Shown one piece after another: positions 1 to 5,843 of a stretch of DNA of 6,718 bases (within the stretch, counting starts at the first letter, position 1; the number at the start of each line of letters is the position of its first letter). Location of the stretch: positions 1-6,718 of the forward strand of contig JAWWAC010000094.1 in assembly GCA_033721915.1 (NCBI GenBank), written 5' to 3'. The position numbers and the translations under genes were made by a program. The stretch comes from REBR01 sp033721915. GTDB lineage: Bacteria > Pseudomonadota > Gammaproteobacteria > Pseudomonadales > Oleiphilaceae. The notes below the pieces were generated by a model. It saw only the letters and a list, made by a program, of their open reading frames with translations. It did no database searches and was not told where the DNA came from.

Positions 1-119
1 ATGTATTACTCACCCGTCCGCCGCTCGTCAGCATCCCGAAGGACCTGTTACCGCTCGACTTGCATGTGTTAGGCCTGCCGCCAGCGTTCAATCTGAGCCA
101 TGATCAAACTCTTCAGTTT
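1..119 (-). rRNA. rrs: 16S ribosomal RNA, 5' end (partial)
   Basis: The minus strand reads AAACTGAAGAGTTTGATC at its 5' end, followed by ATGGCTCAG, the universal 27F priming region. The conserved AACGCTGGCGGC, CACATGCAAGTCGAGCGG and GGCGGACGGGTGAGTAAT blocks follow in the right order. Only about the first 119 nt of a gene of about 1.5 kb are present; the rest lies beyond position 1. The mature 5' end is set at 119 by analogy with E. coli (AAATTGAAGAG). The V1 hairpin carries a UUCG loop. The sequence is clearly gammaproteobacterial in style. Closer placement (Ectothiorhodospiraceae-like) is only an impression and needs the full gene. Confidence 0.97.
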
Positions 120-128
120 AAATCAAGC

Positions 129-144
129 GAAAGCCGAAGCTTTC
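129..144 (-). other. UUCG-tetraloop hairpin just upstream of 16S
   Basis: The minus strand reads GAAAGC-TTCG-GCTTTC, a perfect 6-bp stem closed by the very stable UUCG tetraloop. It ends 9 nt before the mature 16S 5' end. It probably helps leader folding or 16S 5' processing. It has no U tract and lies inside a must-transcribe region, so it is not a terminator. Confidence 0.6.
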
Positions 145-252
145 TGTTCTTGCTCAAAGTATTTCACTCAACTGTTTCAACGAGCTACTAACTTTGATGA
201 TCTGTTGCCGGATCATCCCAGTCAGCGCCCACACGCAATTACTTGACCTGAT

Positions 253-283
253 TGTTAAAGAGCTCGGCGCCAGCGCTTCGCTG
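253..283 (-). promoter_or_regulatory. boxB/boxA antitermination site of the rrn leader
   Basis: boxA is AGCTCTTTAACA on the minus strand (253-264), matching the bacterial consensus TGCTCTTTAACA at 11 of 12 positions. Just upstream in the transcript (271-283) is CAGCG-AAG-CGCTG, a 5-bp hairpin in the boxB position. In known rrn operons boxA RNA binds NusB-NusE (S10) and assembles the complex that protects untranslated rRNA transcripts from Rho. Position and sequence make the assignment secure for boxA and likely for boxB. Confidence 0.88.
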
Positions 284-302
284 TGCCGTCAAGAGGATGC
301 GA

Positions 303-330
303 ATTCTACGCCTTTTCCTCTCCCTGTCAA
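303..330 (-). promoter_or_regulatory. rrn promoter P2
   Basis: On the minus strand a perfect -35 TTGACA (325-330) and -10 TAGAAT (303-308) are separated by 16 bp. Transcription should begin near 296, about 177 nt before 16S. The A-rich AAAGAAAACGG directly upstream of the -35 (331-341) sits where a proximal UP-element half-site would bind the RNA polymerase alpha subunit. The 16-bp spacer is typical of rRNA promoters. The region after the -10 (TCGCATCC) is less GC-rich than in P1, as in E. coli, where P2 is the less strongly regulated of the pair. Confidence 0.85.
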
Positions 331-433
331 CCGTTTTCTTTAGCTTCCCGGGATCGTGAATCGCCCTGCAAAGCCCGGTGTGACAGCCCCCGGAGGCTTC
401 AGCGATTTGCTGTGTGGTCTCAAGGGACTGCGC

Positions 434-461
434 ATTCTACAGCTTTTTCCGGGGGCGTCAA
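434..461 (-). promoter_or_regulatory. rrn promoter P1
   Basis: On the minus strand, -35 TTGACG (456-461) and -10 TAGAAT (434-439) lie 16 bp apart. The discriminator GCGCAGTCCC is GC-rich, the feature that makes rRNA P1 promoters sensitive to ppGpp/DksA and initiating NTP level. Start is predicted near 427, about 308 nt before 16S. The upstream A-rich tracts that would act as UP element lie inside the last codons of pssA. The -35 is only 5 bp past the pssA stop codon. Confidence 0.83.
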
Positions 462-466
462 CGGGT

Positions 467-1390
467 TCAGGTGTTTTTCCCGTTTTCTTTGCCGTCGCCC
501 GCTTTGCCACCCTCCGCGGCAGTCGGTGATGGGGTACTGGCGCGCGCCTTTGCAGACGCCTCTCTGGCATCGCGGCGCTGGTAAAAACGTCTCAGTGCCA
601 TGGCCGGGCCCGAGAGGCCGTAAATCAGGAAGCCGATAAACAGCACCATGGCCGGCTGCAATGCCACCACCGCAAAGCCCAGCACCACCAGCAGTATGGC
701 CGCAAAAGGCACACGCCCTTTCAGGTCCAGATCCTTGCCACTGTAGTAGAGGATATTGCTCACCATCAGCACTCCCACGCTGCCGACGGCCACCACCGTG
801 GCCACCGCCAGGGGCAGGCTGGGTTCGAGCCAGTGAAAGCACCAGATCAGTCCGGCCACCAGTGCCGCCGCGGCAGGACTGGGGAGCCCGACGAAATAGC
901 GCTTGTCCACCGAGCCGATCTGGGTATTGAACCGTGCCAGGCGCAGTGCGGCACCGGCCACGTAGATGAAGGTCACCACCCAGCCCAGCTTGCCCAGACC
1001 ATTCAGTATCCAGAAAAAGGCCACCAGGCCCGGAGCCACACCAAAGGCCACCATGTCCGCCAGGCTGTCGTACTCCTCGCCGAACCGGCTCTGGGTATTG
1101 GTCATGCGGGCCACGCGGCCGTCCAGCCCATCCAGCACCATGGAGACAAATATGGCGATGGCAGCCGGGGCAAAGTCCCCATTGGAGGCCGCCACAATGG
1201 CGTAGAACCCGGAAAACAGGGACGCCGTGGTAAACAGGTTGGGTAACAGGTAGATTCCACGGCGTCGGACCTTGGCATTGCCCACCACTTCCTCCTCGAC
1301 CACTTCCGCCCCCAGGACTTCGTTGCCGTCACTGGCATGATCGGCCTTCGGTGACGGGCCCTCCGGGGCACCGGATTTTCTGGATGTCAT
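467..1390 (-). CDS. pssA: CDP-diacylglycerol-serine O-phosphatidyltransferase
   Basis: This 307-residue inner-membrane enzyme joins L-serine to CDP-diacylglycerol, giving phosphatidylserine, the precursor of phosphatidylethanolamine. The full CDP-alcohol phosphotransferase signature runs from D87 to D112 (D-x2-DG-x2-AR-x8-G-x3-D-x3-D), with D87, D90, D108 and D112 as metal/catalytic residues. Hydrophobic segments lie near residues 46-68, 74-86, 113-130, 136-150, 173-188, 194-210, 229-244 and 247-260. It is the multi-pass type found in Pseudomonas, not the unrelated PLD-like PssA of E. coli. The N-terminal 40 residues are acidic; the tail (271-307) is rich in Ala, Lys, Gly and Ser and looks disordered. 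ATG start with AGCAGG 8 nt upstream; the best-conserved block begins at about R42, so the exact start is slightly uncertain. It follows ilvC after a terminator and needs its own promoter, which I could not place with confidence. Confidence 0.95.
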   Translation of the reverse strand: MTSRKSGAPEGPSPKADHASDGNEVLGAEVVEEEVVGNAKVRRRGIYLLPNLFTTASLFSGFYAIVAASNGDFAPAAIAIFVSMVLDGLDGRVARMTNTQSRFGEEYDSLADMVAFGVAPGLVAFFWILNGLGKLGWVVTFIYVAGAALRLARFNTQIGSVDKRYFVGLPSPAAAALVAGLIWCFHWLEPSLPLAVATVVAVGSVGVLMVSNILYYSGKDLDLKGRVPFAAILLVVLGFAVVALQPAMVLFIGFLIYGLSGPAMALRRFYQRRDAREASAKARASTPSPTAAEGGKAGDGKENGKNT

Positions 1391-1500
1391 AGTAAAACCT
1401 GCTCTGAATAATAAAGCCCACCAGGGGGCAAAGCCTGTCTAGGGTCGCATAAATCCGTGGCAGGAATCACGTTTTGCCCCCTACTCAGCACGTCCGACAC
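1391..1500 (-). other. pssA upstream region
   Basis: This is the gap between the ilv terminator and pssA. A possible -10 TATTAT (1408-1413) has only a poor -35 (AGGCTT, 1431-1436) at 17 bp, and its start would fall inside the ribosome binding site, so I do not call it a promoter. A short GCCC-CCTGGT-GGGC hairpin precedes a T-rich stretch about 20 nt before the start codon; it is too weak to call a terminator. The pssA ribosome binding site AGCAGG occupies 1398-1403. Confidence 0.4.
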
Positions 1501-1561
1501 AAAAAAACGCCCGGGCAGCGCAATGCTGGCCGGGCGTTTCGGGAAACGGCAAAAGCCTGTC
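1427..1561. repeat. Short near-identical direct repeats flanking the ilv terminator
   Basis: GGCAAAGCCTGTC (1427-1439) and GGCAAAAGCCTGTC (1548-1561) differ by one inserted A and lie on either side of the ilvC terminator. Each contains a tiny GGC-A(n)-GCC inverted repeat. They are too short for a mobile element call and may be chance. Confidence 0.3.
1501..1539 (-). terminator. Rho-independent terminator of the ilvIHC operon
   Basis: Read on the minus strand, about 57 nt after the ilvC stop, a long hairpin is followed by a T tract. Eight GC-rich pairs plus A-U pairs (1505-1514 with 1530-1539), a G-G mismatch, then four more pairs (1516-1519 with 1525-1528) close on a 5-nt loop. The 3' arm GCCCGGGCG runs straight into seven T residues. 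On the plus strand only three T residues follow, so it acts mainly for ilvC. It isolates the ilv operon from pssA. Confidence 0.9.
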
Positions 1562-1595
1562 CGCTGACCGTGAGCTGAGCGCCCCCGGGCCCGGA

Positions 1596-2615
1596 TCAGT
1601 TCTTGCTCTTGTCCACCAGCTTGCCTTCCTGCAGCCACGGCATCATGCCACGCAGCTTGGCACCCACTTCCTCGATCTGGTGCTCCTGGGCGATGCGGCG
1701 CTTGGCCTTGAGTGTGGACTGACCGGCCTGGTTTTCCAGAATGAATTCACGGGCGAATTCGCCGTTCTGGATTTCCTTCAGGCACTCGCGCATGCGGTCC
1801 TTGGTGTCCTCGGTGATGATGCGCGGTCCACGGGTGACATCGCCGTACTCGGCGGTGTTGGAGATGGAGTAGCGCATATCGGCAATGCCGCCCTGGTACA
1901 TCAGGTCCACAATCAGCTTCAGCTCGTGGAGGCACTCGAAGTAGGCCATTTCCGGGGCGTAACCGGCTTCCACCAGGGTCTCAAAACCGGCCTGGACCAG
2001 TGCTGTGGTGCCGCCACAGAGAACCATCTGCTCGCCAAAGAGGTCCGTCTCGGTCTCTTCACGGAAGGAGGTCTCGATGATGCCGGCACGGCCGCCGCCA
2101 TTGGCGGAGGCGTAGGACAGGGCGATGTTTTTGGCGTTGCCGGAGGCATCCTGGAAGATGGCGATCAGTGTGGGGACACCGCTGCCTTCCACGTACTGAC
2201 CGCGAACGGTGTGACCGGGGCCCTTGGGGGCGATCATGATCACGTCCAGATCGGCACGGGGCTCGATCTGGTTGTAGTGGATGTTGAAGCCGTGAGCAAA
2301 GGCCAGTGCGGCGCCCTGCTTGATGTTGGGGGCCACGTTGGCCTTGTAGATGGCCGCCTGGTGCTCGTCCGGGGCCAGCAGCATGACCACATCGGCATCC
2401 TGGACCGCATCATCCACTTCCGCCACCTGCAGGCCGGCGTTTTCCGCCTTGGTCCAGGAAGAGGAGCCCTTGCGCAGACCCACCACCACGTTGGCAACGC
2501 CGGAATCTTTCAGGTTGTTGGCGTGGGCATGGCCCTGTGAGCCGTAGCCAATGATGGCGACTTTCTGACCCTTGACGATGGACAGGTCACAGTCTTTGTC
2601 GTAATAAACTTGCAT
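1596..2615 (-). CDS. ilvC: Ketol-acid reductoisomerase (class I)
   Basis: IlvC converts 2-acetolactate or 2-aceto-2-hydroxybutyrate to the dihydroxy acids of valine and isoleucine synthesis, by Mg-dependent alkyl migration and NADPH reduction. The 339 residues match the short class I form (about 338) rather than the 491-residue E. coli class II form. The Rossmann motif G23-Y-G-S-Q-G28 is intact. The loop with R48, S51 and S53 suggests NADPH preference. H108, K131, and the metal ligands D191, E195, E227 and E231 are present, as is S252. The ATG start follows AGGGGA at good spacing. It lies 56 bp after ilvH, is presumably co-transcribed with it, and is last in the operon, followed by a strong terminator. 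No defect is seen. Confidence 0.97.
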   Translation of the reverse strand: MQVYYDKDCDLSIVKGQKVAIIGYGSQGHAHANNLKDSGVANVVVGLRKGSSSWTKAENAGLQVAEVDDAVQDADVVMLLAPDEHQAAIYKANVAPNIKQGAALAFAHGFNIHYNQIEPRADLDVIMIAPKGPGHTVRGQYVEGSGVPTLIAIFQDASGNAKNIALSYASANGGGRAGIIETSFREETETDLFGEQMVLCGGTTALVQAGFETLVEAGYAPEMAYFECLHELKLIVDLMYQGGIADMRYSISNTAEYGDVTRGPRIITEDTKDRMRECLKEIQNGEFAREFILENQAGQSTLKAKRRIAQEHQIEEVGAKLRGMMPWLQEGKLVDKSKN

Positions 2616-2637
2616 TGAAATCCCCTGTTATCATTCT

Positions 2638-2652
2638 GACCCGTAGCGGGTC
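2638..2652 (-). other. Intercistronic hairpin between ilvH and ilvC
   Basis: The minus strand reads GACCCG-CTA-CGGGTC, a perfect 6-bp stem in the 56-bp ilvH-ilvC gap. It is not followed by a T run, so termination is unlikely. It may mark an RNA processing site or stabilise one mRNA segment, which would let ilvC be expressed at a different level from ilvIH. That role is inference. Confidence 0.45.
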
Positions 2653-2671
2653 GCTTAAGTAAAATGCCTGT

Positions 2672-3163
2672 TCACAGCGCCAGGACTTTCTCGCCCCGCG
2701 CGATTCCGGAAACACCGGAACGTACCACTTCCAGCACACCCAGAGCGCTGACCGCCTGGATAAAGGCGTCCAGCTTGTCGCTGTCGCCGGCCAGCTGCAC
2801 CGTGTAGACGGTGCTGGTGACGTCCACGATCTGGCCACGGAAGATGTCCACGGTACGCTTGACCTCGGCCCTCTGGGCGCCGCTGGCCTTGAGCTTGATG
2901 AGCATCAGCTCCCGCTCAATGTGGGCCCCTTCGGTGAGGTCCACCAGCTTGACCACCTCCACCAGCTTGTTGAGCTGCTTGGTGATCTGCTCGATGACCC
3001 GGTCGGAGCCTTCCGTGGTGACGGTCAGCCGGGACAGGGTGTCATCGTCCGTGGGTGCCACGGTGAGTGTCTCGATGTTGTAGTTGCGCTGGGAAAACAG
3101 CCCCACCACCCGCGAGAGTGAGCCGGGCTCGTTTTCCATCAGTACCGAAATAATCCGCCGCAT
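2672..3163 (-). CDS. ilvH: Acetolactate synthase small (regulatory) subunit
   Basis: IlvH (IlvN in other naming) binds the large subunit, raises its activity and confers valine feedback inhibition. At 163 residues it has the same length as E. coli IlvH. An N-terminal ACT domain spans about residues 2-77, opening MRRIISVLMENEPG. N11, G14 and N29, positions linked to valine binding in E. coli IlvH, are retained, so valine sensitivity is expected (inference). The C-terminal ALS small-subunit domain fills about residues 83-160, including the conserved EVKRTVDIFRGQIVDVT block. The ATG lies 3 nt after the ilvI stop, with AGGG inside the end of ilvI, so translation is probably coupled and subunit ratio kept balanced. 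Confidence 0.96.
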   Translation of the reverse strand: MRRIISVLMENEPGSLSRVVGLFSQRNYNIETLTVAPTDDDTLSRLTVTTEGSDRVIEQITKQLNKLVEVVKLVDLTEGAHIERELMLIKLKASGAQRAEVKRTVDIFRGQIVDVTSTVYTVQLAGDSDKLDAFIQAVSALGVLEVVRSGVSGIARGEKVLAL

Positions 3164-3166
3164 GGT

Positions 3167-4885
3167 CTAGACCCTCTCCGTCTTGCTGAGCCACATGTCC
3201 TTCATGGAGCCGCGGGCGACCTGCATGGGGTACACGTGCTCGAAGGGGTCCACATAGATATCCAGGAACACCAGCTGATCCTTCATGGCAAAGGCCTTCT
3301 CCATGGCCGGCTCCAGATCCTCCAGCCTGGTCACCTTGATGCCCACGTGGCCATAGGCTTCCATCAGCTTGCAGAAATCCGGCAGTGAGTCCATGTAGGA
3401 ATGGGCATAGCGGGACTCGTAGTTCATGTCCTGCCACTGCTTGACCATGCCCAGTGCCTGGTTGTTGACGTTGATGATCTTCAGCGGCAGATGGTACTGC
3501 TTGCAGGTGGACAGCTCCTGGATGTTCATCTGGATGCTGCCTTCACCGGTGACACAGGCCACCTCCGCGTCCGGGTAATGGAGCTTGATGCCCATGGCGG
3601 CGGGGAAGCCAAAGCCCATGGTGCCCAGGCCACCGGAGTTGATCCAGCGGTTGGGCTTGTCGAACTTGTAGTACTGGGCGGCGAACATCTGGTGCTGCCC
3701 CACATCGGAGGTGATGTAGGCATCCCCTCTGGTGACCTTGTAAAGGGCCTCGATCACCTGCTGGGGCATGATGTGCTTGTCGCTCTTGACGTAGAGCTCC
3801 TTGCGATAGCCACGCCACTCGTTGATCTGCTTCCACCAGGCATCCAGTGCGTCCGGATCCGGTTTGGCCTTGCTCTCCTTGACCAGGCTGAGCATTTCCT
3901 TCAGCACCGAATCCACCGGACCGACAATGGGCACATCCGCCGACACCGTCTTGGAGATGGAGGTGGGGTCGATATCAATGTGCACAATGCGGGCACCGGG
4001 GCAGAACTTGTCCGTGGCGTTGGTGACACGGTCGTCAAACCGCGCGCCCACCGCCAGGATCAGGTCCGAGTGGTGCATGGCCATGTTGGACTCATAGCTG
4101 CCGTGCATGCCCAGCCAGCCCAGCGACTGGGGGTCCGTGGCCGGGAAGCCACCCAGCCCCATGATGGTGTTGGTGACCGGGAAGTTCAGCTTGTGGGCCA
4201 GATCCGTCAGTTGCTTTGAGGCCTTGCCCAGGATGACACCGCCGCCGGCGTAGATCACCGGCCGCTTGGCGGCGAGCATCATGTCCACGGCCTTCTTGAT
4301 CTGCCCGGCATGGCCGCGCACGGCGGGGCTGTAGGAGCGCAGCTTGACCTTTTCCGGGTAGCGGTACTCGAAGCGCTCGTTGGGGGCGGTCATGTCCTTG
4401 GGGATGTCCACCACCACGGGCCCGGGGCGGCCGGTCTGGGCCAGGTAGAAGGCCTTCTTGATGATGGTGGGGATCTCGGACGGGTGACGCACCGTCATGT
4501 TGTGCTTCACGATGGGCCTTGAGACGCCGATCATGTCCGTCTCCTGAAAGGCGTCCTCGCCGATCAGATTGGACACCACCTGGCCACAGAGGACCACCAT
4601 GGGGATGGAATCCATGAAGGCGGTGGCGATGCCGGTAATGGTGTTGGTGGCCCCGGGACCGGAGGTCACCAGCACCACGCCGGGCTCACCGGAGGCACGG
4701 GCGTAGCCGTCGGCCATGTGCACCGCCGCCTGCTCGTGACGCACCAGTATGTGCTTGACGTCATCCTGCCTGAAAAGTGCGTCGTAAATATGCAACGCCG
4801 CACCACCCGGATAGCCGTAAATGTATTCCACGCCCTGGTCTTTCAGGGAGCGGATGATCATATCGGCGCCAGATAATAACTCCAC
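3167..4885 (-). CDS. ilvI: Acetolactate synthase large (catalytic) subunit
   Basis: IlvI (IlvB-type) is the ThDP-, Mg- and FAD-dependent catalytic subunit condensing pyruvate with pyruvate or 2-ketobutyrate, the first common step of branched-chain amino acid synthesis. Its 572 residues match E. coli IlvI (574). Domains in order: N-terminal pyrimidine-binding domain (about 1-170) with catalytic E51 in RHEQAAVHMADGYARA; central FAD-binding domain (about 190-330) with RFDDR; C-terminal pyrophosphate-binding domain (about 370-540) ending near MWLSKTER. The metal-site motif is G447-E448-G449, with Glu in place of the usual Asp. The start is GTG (4883-4885), chosen because MELLSGADMI aligns with E. 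coli MEMLSGAEMV and GAGGG lies 9 nt upstream; the next ATG (codon 9) would cut into this conserved start. First gene of ilvIHC. Confidence 0.97.
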   Translation of the reverse strand: MELLSGADMIIRSLKDQGVEYIYGYPGGAALHIYDALFRQDDVKHILVRHEQAAVHMADGYARASGEPGVVLVTSGPGATNTITGIATAFMDSIPMVVLCGQVVSNLIGEDAFQETDMIGVSRPIVKHNMTVRHPSEIPTIIKKAFYLAQTGRPGPVVVDIPKDMTAPNERFEYRYPEKVKLRSYSPAVRGHAGQIKKAVDMMLAAKRPVIYAGGGVILGKASKQLTDLAHKLNFPVTNTIMGLGGFPATDPQSLGWLGMHGSYESNMAMHHSDLILAVGARFDDRVTNATDKFCPGARIVHIDIDPTSISKTVSADVPIVGPVDSVLKEMLSLVKESKAKPDPDALDAWWKQINEWRGYRKELYVKSDKHIMPQQVIEALYKVTRGDAYITSDVGQHQMFAAQYYKFDKPNRWINSGGLGTMGFGFPAAMGIKLHYPDAEVACVTGEGSIQMNIQELSTCKQYHLPLKIINVNNQALGMVKQWQDMNYESRYAHSYMDSLPDFCKLMEAYGHVGIKVTRLEDLEPAMEKAFAMKDQLVFLDIYVDPFEHVYPMQVARGSMKDMWLSKTERV

Positions 4886-5195
4886 GATTAACTACCCTCT
4901 CTACAGGTGAAACAGTTGTGTTCCGATTTTTCGCTCACAGTGCCTGAGGGGCCGCCGCTTGGCTTCTTGTGAAAGCCGCCGGGGGCAGTTGCCACACTGT
5001 CGCTTGCGAGAGGTTCTCTCCGGATGGATTGAGGCCCGAGGGTGACGGCCGACAATCGGAAGTGCGCATTGGCAGCGTCTTCGGACAAAGGCCCCGGAAG
5101 GTCCTTCACCCGTTGACCTGACCAGTGTGGTTACAGGCAGCCACGGTGCTTCGGGGTTACCGAGACGGAGTCTGACTGAATTCAGGCAATCGGTA

Positions 5196-5223
5196 ATTTT
5201 GACAGGCGTGGATACAGTGTCAA
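5196..5223 (-). promoter_or_regulatory. Candidate ilvIHC promoter
   Basis: The minus strand has a perfect -35 TTGACA (5218-5223), then 16 bp, then CAAAAT (5196-5201), which matches the -10 consensus at four of six positions. Start would be near 5189, giving a leader of about 300 nt before the ilvI GTG. It is the best sigma-70 match I found upstream of ilvI, but the -10 lacks the leading T and the call is tentative. Confidence 0.4.
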
Positions 5224-5229
5224 TAGAAA
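5199..5229 (+). promoter_or_regulatory. Candidate promoter of the DUF4124 gene
   Basis: The plus strand has a perfect -35 TTGACA (5199-5204) and a possible -10 TAGAAA (5224-5229), four of six to consensus, but the 19-bp spacer is long. Start would be near 5236, leaving a leader of about 100 nt. It occupies the same DNA as the opposite-strand ilv candidate, so both cannot be bound by polymerase at once. Confidence 0.35.
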
Positions 5230-5335
5230 TGGCGCGCAAAGCGCAATTTATCGCCGCGTTTACCCCATTGCGTGGCTGGACTAAACTTCATGGAAGCACT
5301 TTTGCCCTGGGACACCTCACAAGCCGCCGGAGTCA

Positions 5336-5839
5336 ATGATGAAACCCCGCCCACTGATGATCCTCACTTTCACCAGCCTGATGGCTGTTGCCGCCATGAC
5401 CGCCCCGGCCTGGGGTGGCACCGTATACCGCTGGGTGGATGATGAGGGCAACGTGCAGTTCGGCGAGAACCCGCCGCCGGGCAGTGATGCCCGTGACACC
5501 GGGCACCGCACCCGGAATCCGGACCGGGAAACCGCATCGCCACAGGACAACAGAGAGCCCCAGGCCCCCAGGCCCGGCCCGGAAAAGACAGACAGCCAGG
5601 AAAAGCCCGTGCTGAAAGAGCGCCCACTGACGCCGGAGCAGAAAGAGGAGCTGGCCAGGCAGCACAAGGCCAATTGCGAGGCGGCCCGATCCGCTCTGGA
5701 GACCATGGACAACTATGCCCGGCTGCAGATTGAGGAAAATGGGGAAAGGCGCTACCTCACCCCCGAGGAAATCCAGGAGCGACGCCAGCGCCTTGAGGGC
5801 ATCCGGGAGGAGAGCTGCAACTGGTCCCCGGATGACTGA
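5336..5839 (+). CDS. Secreted DUF4124 domain protein
   Basis: The function is not known. The 167-residue product begins with a Sec signal peptide: Lys/Arg near the start, a hydrophobic core at about residues 7-22, and likely cleavage after A25 or G27 (TAPAWG). The DUF4124 motif follows at residues 28-48 (TVYRWVDDEGNVQFGENPPPG), a short beta-rich domain common in gammaproteobacterial envelope proteins. A Pro/Arg/Glu-rich linker (about 50-95) leads to a charged, probably helical C-terminal part with C114 and C161, which could form a disulphide in the periplasm (inference). The first ATG (5336) is only 3 nt after GGAG (5329-5332), while the adjacent second ATG (5339) has 6 nt, so translation may start one codon later. 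It is divergent from ilvI and convergent with clpB. Confidence 0.85.
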   Translation: MMKPRPLMILTFTSLMAVAAMTAPAWGGTVYRWVDDEGNVQFGENPPPGSDARDTGHRTRNPDRETASPQDNREPQAPRPGPEKTDSQEKPVLKERPLTPEQKEELARQHKANCEAARSALETMDNYARLQIEENGERRYLTPEEIQERRQRLEGIREESCNWSPDD

Positions 5840-5843
5840 CAGG

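Larger units (their letters stand above)
120..427 (-). other. rRNA operon 5' leader
   Basis: This transcribed spacer lies between the predicted P1 start (about 427) and the mature 16S end. It contains no protein gene. Read on the minus strand it has, in order, the second promoter P2, a boxB-like hairpin (271-283), boxA (253-264), a boxC-like GTGTGGGC element (227-234) and a hairpin next to 16S (129-144). The order boxB-boxA-boxC and the wording around boxA closely follow the E. coli and Pseudomonas rrn leaders. The stretch between boxC and the 16S end is expected to hold the 5' arm of the RNase III processing stem. The 3' arm is outside the window, so pairing cannot be shown. Confidence 0.85.
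4886..5335. other. Divergent intergenic region with long ilv leader
   Basis: This is 450 bp without a convincing gene. From the likely ilv start near 5189 the leader is about 300 nt. It holds several small inverted repeats: the 10-bp palindrome CTGAATTCAG (5176-5185), AGAC-GGA-GTCT (5163-5173), GAGAG-GTT-CTCTC (5008-5020), GGCA-GT-TGCC (4984-4993) and GGCTT-N7-AAGCC (4961-4977). No hairpin is followed by a T run, and no reading frame shows a cluster of Leu, Ile or Val codons, so a classical ilv attenuator is not evident. The plus-strand side (5230-5335) is the roughly 100-nt leader of the DUF4124 gene. It also holds a GCGC-AAA-GCGC inverted repeat (5233-5244 region), a possible operator. Confidence 0.5.

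Noticed and set aside
283..842. Plus- and minus-strand ORFs across the rrn leader and pssA end
   Set aside because: They overlap clear rRNA promoters, boxA and pssA in other frames, and have low-complexity Arg/Pro-rich translations.
1408..1436. TATTAT with AGGCTT at 17 bp as a pssA promoter
   Set aside because: The -35 is poor and the resulting start would remove the ribosome binding site. The true pssA promoter remains unplaced.
1680..2540. A 286-codon plus-strand ORF opposite ilvC, and a 272-codon one opposite ilvI (3401-4219)
   Set aside because: These are antisense shadows of strongly conserved GC-rich genes, and their translations have no recognisable domain.
4888..5239. Minus-strand ORFs of 73 and 112 codons in the ilv leader
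   Set aside because: They begin with GTG or TTG without clear ribosome binding sites, have no family resemblance and no runs of Leu/Ile/Val codons, so they are neither genes nor an attenuation peptide by what I can see.
5229..5339. A 36-codon plus-strand ORF (ATG 5229) whose stop overlaps the DUF4124 start as ATGA
   Set aside because: There is no ribosome binding site, the predicted transcript would start after its ATG, and the peptide shows no recognisable pattern. The overlap is probably chance.
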